DNA of 64,000 nt from Carex sylvatica (taxonomy: Eukaryota; Streptophyta; Magnoliopsida; Poales; Cyperaceae), in assembly GCA_964058845.1 (NCBI GenBank), contig CAXKVR010000049.1, positions 1 to 64,000 on the forward strand, given 5' to 3'. Below the pieces are notes generated by a model, which did no database searches, was not told where the DNA came from, and was given only the letters and a program-made list of their open reading frames with translations. The translations under genes and the position numbers were made by a program. How positions within the stretch are numbered: the first letter of the stretch is position 1; each line of letters opens with the position of its first letter. Positions 58,936 to 64,000 of this stretch are shown here, piece after piece.

Positions 58936-59765
58936 ACTAGAATGCTCTTAAGCTCACCAAAATTCTCAAGTTTATGAAGCTATTTAATGAGCTTAATTTT
59001 AAAATCTATCAAAATAACTTTAGATAGTAAATCTAAACCGTTAGAATAATAAATTTTACAAGTTATGCATTTATGTGATAAATTTGTAATTTTTTAACCT
59101 ATCAAAATAACTTTAGATGGTAAATCTAAACCGTTAGAATAATATATTTTACAAGTTATGCATTTATGTGATAAATTTGTAATTTTTTAACTTAATTTTG
59201 TATAAAATCAAGCAGCAAAAAAGTTTTATAAGTTATACATTTATTTTTCATCTTGTTTTACCGGTTGACTTTATACTAAATTAATTCGAAAATTTATAAA
59301 TATCACATAAAATACATCACTTGTGAAATAGATCGCTGGTAAATTGTAATGACTTGAAGTTGTCATTTGAAGTCGATTCAATATTGCAATATATTTTGAA
59401 AGAGTATAGTTAGCGCACTTCAAAATCTATCAGATTGACTTCAAACTACGAATCCAAACCGTTAAAATCAATCTAGTGATATATGTACATGCAAAATTTT
59501 GAAACTATTGGTGAGCACAACTCAAAAATCTATCAAATTGACTTCAAATTACGAATTCAATCCATTAAAACCAAACTACTTTAAAAATGATACACGTAAA
59601 TACAAAATTTTAATAATTTCAAATTAATTTAATACAAAATCATTTTAAAATTAAATTCAAAAAATTTGATGAGCATAACATATACTAACCTTACTCATTT
59701 TAAAGTTAAATTAAAAAAAAAATCAATGAACTCATGAACTCATGAACACACTAGTTTTATTCAAA
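58936..59765. repeat. Nested or rearranged GAGTAGAAC-family MITEs
   Basis: The outer ends AACTAGAATGCTCTTAAGCT and ATGAACACACTAGTTTTATT are family-like. Inside, about 59402-59697 is a second copy starting GAGTATAGTTAGCGCACTTC and ending near AACATATACTAACCTTACTC. A 93-bp tandem duplication lies at 59007-59192. Confidence 0.65.
59007..59192. repeat. 93-bp tandem duplication
   Basis: 59007-59099 and 59100-59192 are almost identical (about three differences), each starting TATCAAAATAACTTTAGAT. Confidence 0.9.
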
Positions 59766-59939
59766 CTTTTCAATTATTACTATATTATATTGGCACAGCA
59801 AAGTACAACTTTGGTTTGAAAGGGTTTGTCTTTCTCATTTAAATATACTTAGAGGACTACTTTAGAAAAGATCAAGAGAATCTATAGTGGTGGGGTTAAT
59901 GGAGGATTAGGCGTGCCATTAGTATTGTTGCTATGCCCA

Positions 59940-60180
59940 TTTCATTTCTAAAGAGAGAGAATACAGAGAGGAGGGAGAGAGAGAGAGTCATCCTTTCTTT
60001 CATCACCATCACCGTCAGGTTCGTCACCATTTGTTGCCTCCCTCTTTCTCTCTCTAAACCCCTTGGGGCCCCGCTTATCTCGTCAAAGCTCACCACTTTC
60101 TCTCTCTAATTCCCCTTTCTCTTTCTCCTGTACCTTTGCCTTTGTCTCTTACAAGCCTTCAATCTTTTGATTTTGATCAG
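59940..60180 (+). promoter_or_regulatory. Probable core promoter and 5' UTR of the third gene
   Basis: A GAGAGAGAG run at about 59955-59984 is followed by C/T-rich DNA with repeated CTCTCTCTCT (60045-60125), typical of plant leaders. GATCAG followed by GTACTC at 60181 looks like the end of a noncoding first exon; a matching acceptor is TTTTGCAG ending at 61009. The transcription start is not located. Confidence 0.4.
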
Positions 60181-61205
60181 GTACTCTCTCTCTAGGTTTT
60201 CCCCTTTTAGAATCGATTACAAGGTACTAAATTATTACCGCTCACCGTTAATCGATGTTAAAGTCCTATTTTATTTTATTGTAACTGTTTGTCCACTTAG
60301 GTTTTTTTTTTTTTTGGGTGATAAATATGATTTTTTTTTTTTTTTTTTTCTGTTTCTCTACTTATTCTGTGAAGCTCTATCGACCCAAAAATGTTCCAAT
60401 ACCTGCTTATAATTTCATAACATTATTTAAACTGTGATGTTGGTGCTGAATTGACCTATCTCAATATATATAACTTTCTTATATGGACTTTCTCTATTCA
60501 ATTATGATTGATATGATTTTTAGTTGCAAAGCTATAGAATGTTTTTTTTTTTGGCGGAAAGTTTCAATCTGCACCAAGTACAGTTCCTGTTTTGACAGTA
60601 GATTCATACTTGCTAAATGTTTGCTTGTTTTCTTGTGTACCAGAGAAGGATAATTTTGAATATAGAAGAGTTAATTCCAGTTACTAAAAGATCACACAAA
60701 TAATTATCCATTAATAAAATTTTGAGTCTCTTTTATTTTCAGCAGGGATGCTCCCTTTGTTTTTTACCTGACATCATTTTTTCTAAATTTGTATGATTTT
60801 ATGGCATGCCCTCAAAGACTTGTGGGTTTGCAAACTTAAAAAAAGCCCTCACATAATGCAATGACTAGCTACAGGTTATGTATTTATCGATTAGGCGAAG
60901 GAAGCATAGTTTGGAATCTTTTGAAGTAAAACAGGGAGGGGATCAGAGAATGTTTTCATGATATTACCTATTTATTAGGATGTATGTATGATAATTTCTC
61001 ATTTTGCAGGAATACACATGAATTTCCTTGATTAACTGTTCTGTGTCATAGGCGATCCCATATTAGATGCCAAGCTAATTACTTGAAGACTTGGAAATCT
61101 AACTTGTTTAAATTGATTTTAAATTAAGTCAAGACGGGTGCGCTTTGTTGTGTGGCCGCGGGGCCACATGGGCCTAAGTCAAGTGTGACCAGCCAAGCCT
61201 GTTCC

Positions 61206-64000
61206 ATGGACCCCAGTGAACCTCGCTGGCGCTTGAACTCTAGCTTCTCTCCACCCTCTTCTAGAAGGTGGGACCCTGACCACAGGTGCTGTATCACTGG
61301 TCTTTTATGTCCTCATTTTGTTTTATTTCTAGATATTGCAATCGCATCTGATATTCCACAGTACTTGCTAATTGTAATTTGGTGTTTTCCTTGTCTGTGA
61401 TTAGCACCTGAATTTTCCAGATATTTGCATGTAATACTAAACATTTTCTGCATGATCACCAGCACTGTACATTATTTATGGTGTTTTTCTTGAAATGATA
61501 GTAGCATCCGGATCTTGTCAGATATTTCCATGTAGAACCCAAGCAATTAGAGTAGAGCAATTAGAAGATAATAAGCATTCAAATGTTGACAAATTTGCCT
61601 TTTGAGTATATGAGTTATTCTTTTTTTATGAGAGCTTAAATTTTAACTTAGTCAAGCAAAACCGATTGTTGGTTCTCACATAGCATGATGCATGGCAGTC
61701 TTTGCGATATGGTCAAATTAATCAAAAACTCCAGGCAATTTAGCAACTTGGTTTAACTCGTAGTTTGACTTGAACCGTTGGGTATATGTGCTAATGATGG
61801 CAAAATTGTTGGGTTGCTAGATAAAAATATCAGCAAAATTTGTCGCTATCTGCAAAAAAATGGTCTTTATGTTTCTGAGATACAAGTTTAGTACTGAAAC
61901 CATGTTGTCATGTCAATTTAAATTGCTGGAGTATAGCTTAAATATTGTCTGTTTCATAGGTACAGGTACAACCTTCAGCAGGGTGATGGGCTCCCATGCC
62001 GGCCCAGTGAACCTTTAAACGAACCAGTTTTATATGGGTCTTCTTTGGGGAGCCGTAGTGGGCAATTCGGGAGTGATAGAAATCATCATCATTCGATCTC
62101 TGATGGGGCACTGTCTTATATGGGGAGCCCAGCTGAGAGTCTGCCACCGCGCCGGTGGACCCCGTCGGTCCAGAGATTTGACCTTGACGAGTTCTCTACA
62201 CCTGCAGGAGGTAAGAAATGTTAAGATTTATCTTCTTTTTCGAAACCAACAATCATAAATTTGTTGGGTTTTGCCTGCCTTTCTGTTTGATATTCTCAAT
62301 CCTTCCTCAACTATTCCGTTGTTTCTCAGTGATATCTTGCTGGGGTGGGATTAGAAAATTTAGGGGGGGGGGTGGGTGAAATGTAAATTGCATAATATGT
62401 GAAAATACATAGTGTCGTCACTGGGATTTGAACCCATGTCTCCAGAACCACTAACCACTAGGCTACAAGCACACACTTAACATTATACGAGTGGGGTTGA
62501 ACTATATAAAAACTTTTAAGAAAAATTAAATTAAATTTCAATATGCATGATTAAAATTTTTGAAATCATGGGGTGGCTAAGCACCCCATGGGCTATACCT
62601 AGATCCGCCCCTGCTATCTTGCTTCTGAATTCCGATAGACAGGTACATAATGAGAGTAGTTGTAGCTACTGATTGGAATTAATTGAGGGTGAAATCGAAA
62701 GCTTTAAAGTAAACTTAAGCTTTGAGCATTACTATTGTAGGGATTGAGGTTGTGCCAAGAGAAATAGATATTGGTCGGAACTAAAAACAAACAAAGAACA
62801 GAATAGTGCTTTTGAGTAGTAATGAATCGGACAGTGGTACCAACTCATCGCAAGGATGCACACGCACACTGCTACAGTCAACTTTTCTTTTTCTTCTGGC
62901 ATTTGGTTTCATCGGAGGCTATATCTCGATTATTTTTTTGTTTCTAGCAATTTGTGTCCCTGTTAAAGCATGTATTTTTCCTTGAATCCACGTTTGAGCG
63001 TGACCAGACTATTAAACAGCATTCCTAACACCGTGTCTGTCATAAACAACCAGCAGCAACAGCCTCAGTTTACCTTCAGATGCAACTTCCCTGCATTCCT
63101 TATTAGTGCTCCAATGATTTTTACAACTATACCCTCTAAGGGAGATGTTTGTACTAGGCTTTGGTTTCTTTGGCTACCATATTATAAAAAATATGGGCAC
63201 TTACACTTAACTTTTTGATATGACTTTGGTGGGTATTCTCATTATTCCACCCAGAACCCTTTTTTTATGTCTATATGGTTTTTAACATTTCTCAAGATAT
63301 CTGTAATTTATCCTATTTGCTAGAAACACAATCTTTTGGGTTATTGAATAAAGACAATTTGCTATTGTCCTCTTTTGTTTTTGGTTAAGCTGGAAATCTA
63401 ACAGCAATTCATTAGTTGTGATATTTGCAATTATGCAAGTGTTTCTTAATTTTTGAATTGTCCTTGTTACTTTGCTAGTCCATCTATGAGAACAGTCATG
63501 TCTATTATGCTTTTAATGTTTATTTTATTATTTTGCACATTTCCTAACATGGATAATATATTACTGGGAGAATCACAAGTCTGTCATTTAATTTTTTATT
63601 TTTTTCCTATTCTTTTTTTCTCTCTTTCTCATTGTCAGGTGCAAGGCCTGAGACTGCTTCATGTCCACGATCCACTGAGGTACTCTTTTCCTTGAATTCA
63701 CACAACCCATCCTCAAAAAATATTACCATTCCACTGGGTGCATATTTGACCAGTATAGTACCAAGAGAGTATAAGAATTGTCTAGTACTGCATGCATCTA
63801 GCCATTTAACTTCAGGCTCTTTCCTCTCTACAGAGGCATTTCACAGGATCAAACAGTATTGGATCAGCATCACCTTTGTCTGAGTCGAGTCAATGGGTCC
63901 CATCTGCACCGGCATCTGCATCAAGCAGCAAGCATCAGCCGCCGATGTTCTTCCCTCAGCGTAGTTACCTAGGTCGCCGCTCCTTCATGTCCAAACCCGT
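61206..64000 (+). CDS. Conserved plant protein, N-terminal part (partial at window edge)
   Basis: Exons: 61206-61285, 61960-62210 (alternative acceptor 61966), 63639-63679, then 63834 past the window end; phases 2, 1, 0 agree and borders are GT-AG. The visible 179 residues start MDPSEPRWRLNSSFSPPSS, continue GSSLGSRSGQFGSDRNHHH, SDGALSYMGSP, RRWTPSVQRFDLDEFSTPAG and RPETASCPRSTE, and end in RRSFMSKPV. The segment is basic, Ser/Pro-rich and without a fold I can name. I recall plant proteins with this N terminus carrying a RING-type zinc finger near the C terminus, which would make it an E3 ligase candidate, but that part is outside the window. ATG 61206 is the first in-frame one. A short ORF (61018-61035) lies in the presumed leader. 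Confidence 0.75.
62342..62614 (-). mobile_element. tRNA-like-containing TIR element, copy 2, in an intron
   Basis: A 273-bp element in the second coding intron of the third gene. Exact 9-bp duplication TATCTTGCT (62333-62341 and 62615-62623). On the minus strand: GCAGGGGCGGATCTAG end, A-box-like TAGCCTAGTGG, B-box-like GGTTCAAATCC (complement of 62424-62434), other end CTAATCCCACCCC. It is collinear with 47093-47407. Confidence 0.72.

Overview
The window is plant nuclear DNA, most likely from a dicot. It is very AT-rich, has GT-AG introns of about 70 to 1,400 bp, contains two recognisable plant nuclear genes, and is packed with miniature inverted-repeat elements and degenerate retroposons. 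I cannot name the species.

Only three protein genes can be supported, all on the + strand. The first (5859-10614) is a complete 11-exon gene for the U11/U12 snRNP 65 kDa protein of the minor spliceosome. The second (18194-19650) is a complete 4-exon gene for a chloroplast ACHT-type (Lilium-type 1) atypical thioredoxin. The third (about 59990 to beyond 64000) is the 5' part of a conserved plant gene whose product begins MDPSEPRWRLNSSFSPP and runs off the right edge. The genes share no obvious pathway; they are separated by 8 kb and 40 kb of repeat-derived DNA. A dead LINE reverse-transcriptase fragment with its zinc-knuckle region lies at about 47.8-48.5 kb.

The 40 kb between genes two and three, and most other spacers, are layered transposons without transposase. 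Four classes recur. (1) hAT/Ac-like elements with TAGGGGTG-type ends, 8-bp target duplications and interiors made of one short motif repeated in opposite orientations; the motif differs between elements (TTCGGTT, TATCCG, ACTCGCTC, GAACCGAA). (2) Long Mutator-like hairpins with CCGAMATTTTT ends, 9-bp target duplications and subterminal arrays of small palindromes (31785-33223, 38916-40729, 41049-42172). (3) Several short MULE-type MITE families, again with 9-bp duplications. (4) Poly(A) retroposons of about 0.9 kb, without an ORF, flanked by 13-19-bp duplications.

The best candidates for something little described are the two hairpin superfamilies. The hAT set looks like an Ac-type design in which the subterminal binding motif has been swapped several times. 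In two of the three large MULE hairpins, the inner part of the right arm is duplicated in the same way. No CRISPR, operon, canonical tRNA or rRNA gene was seen.
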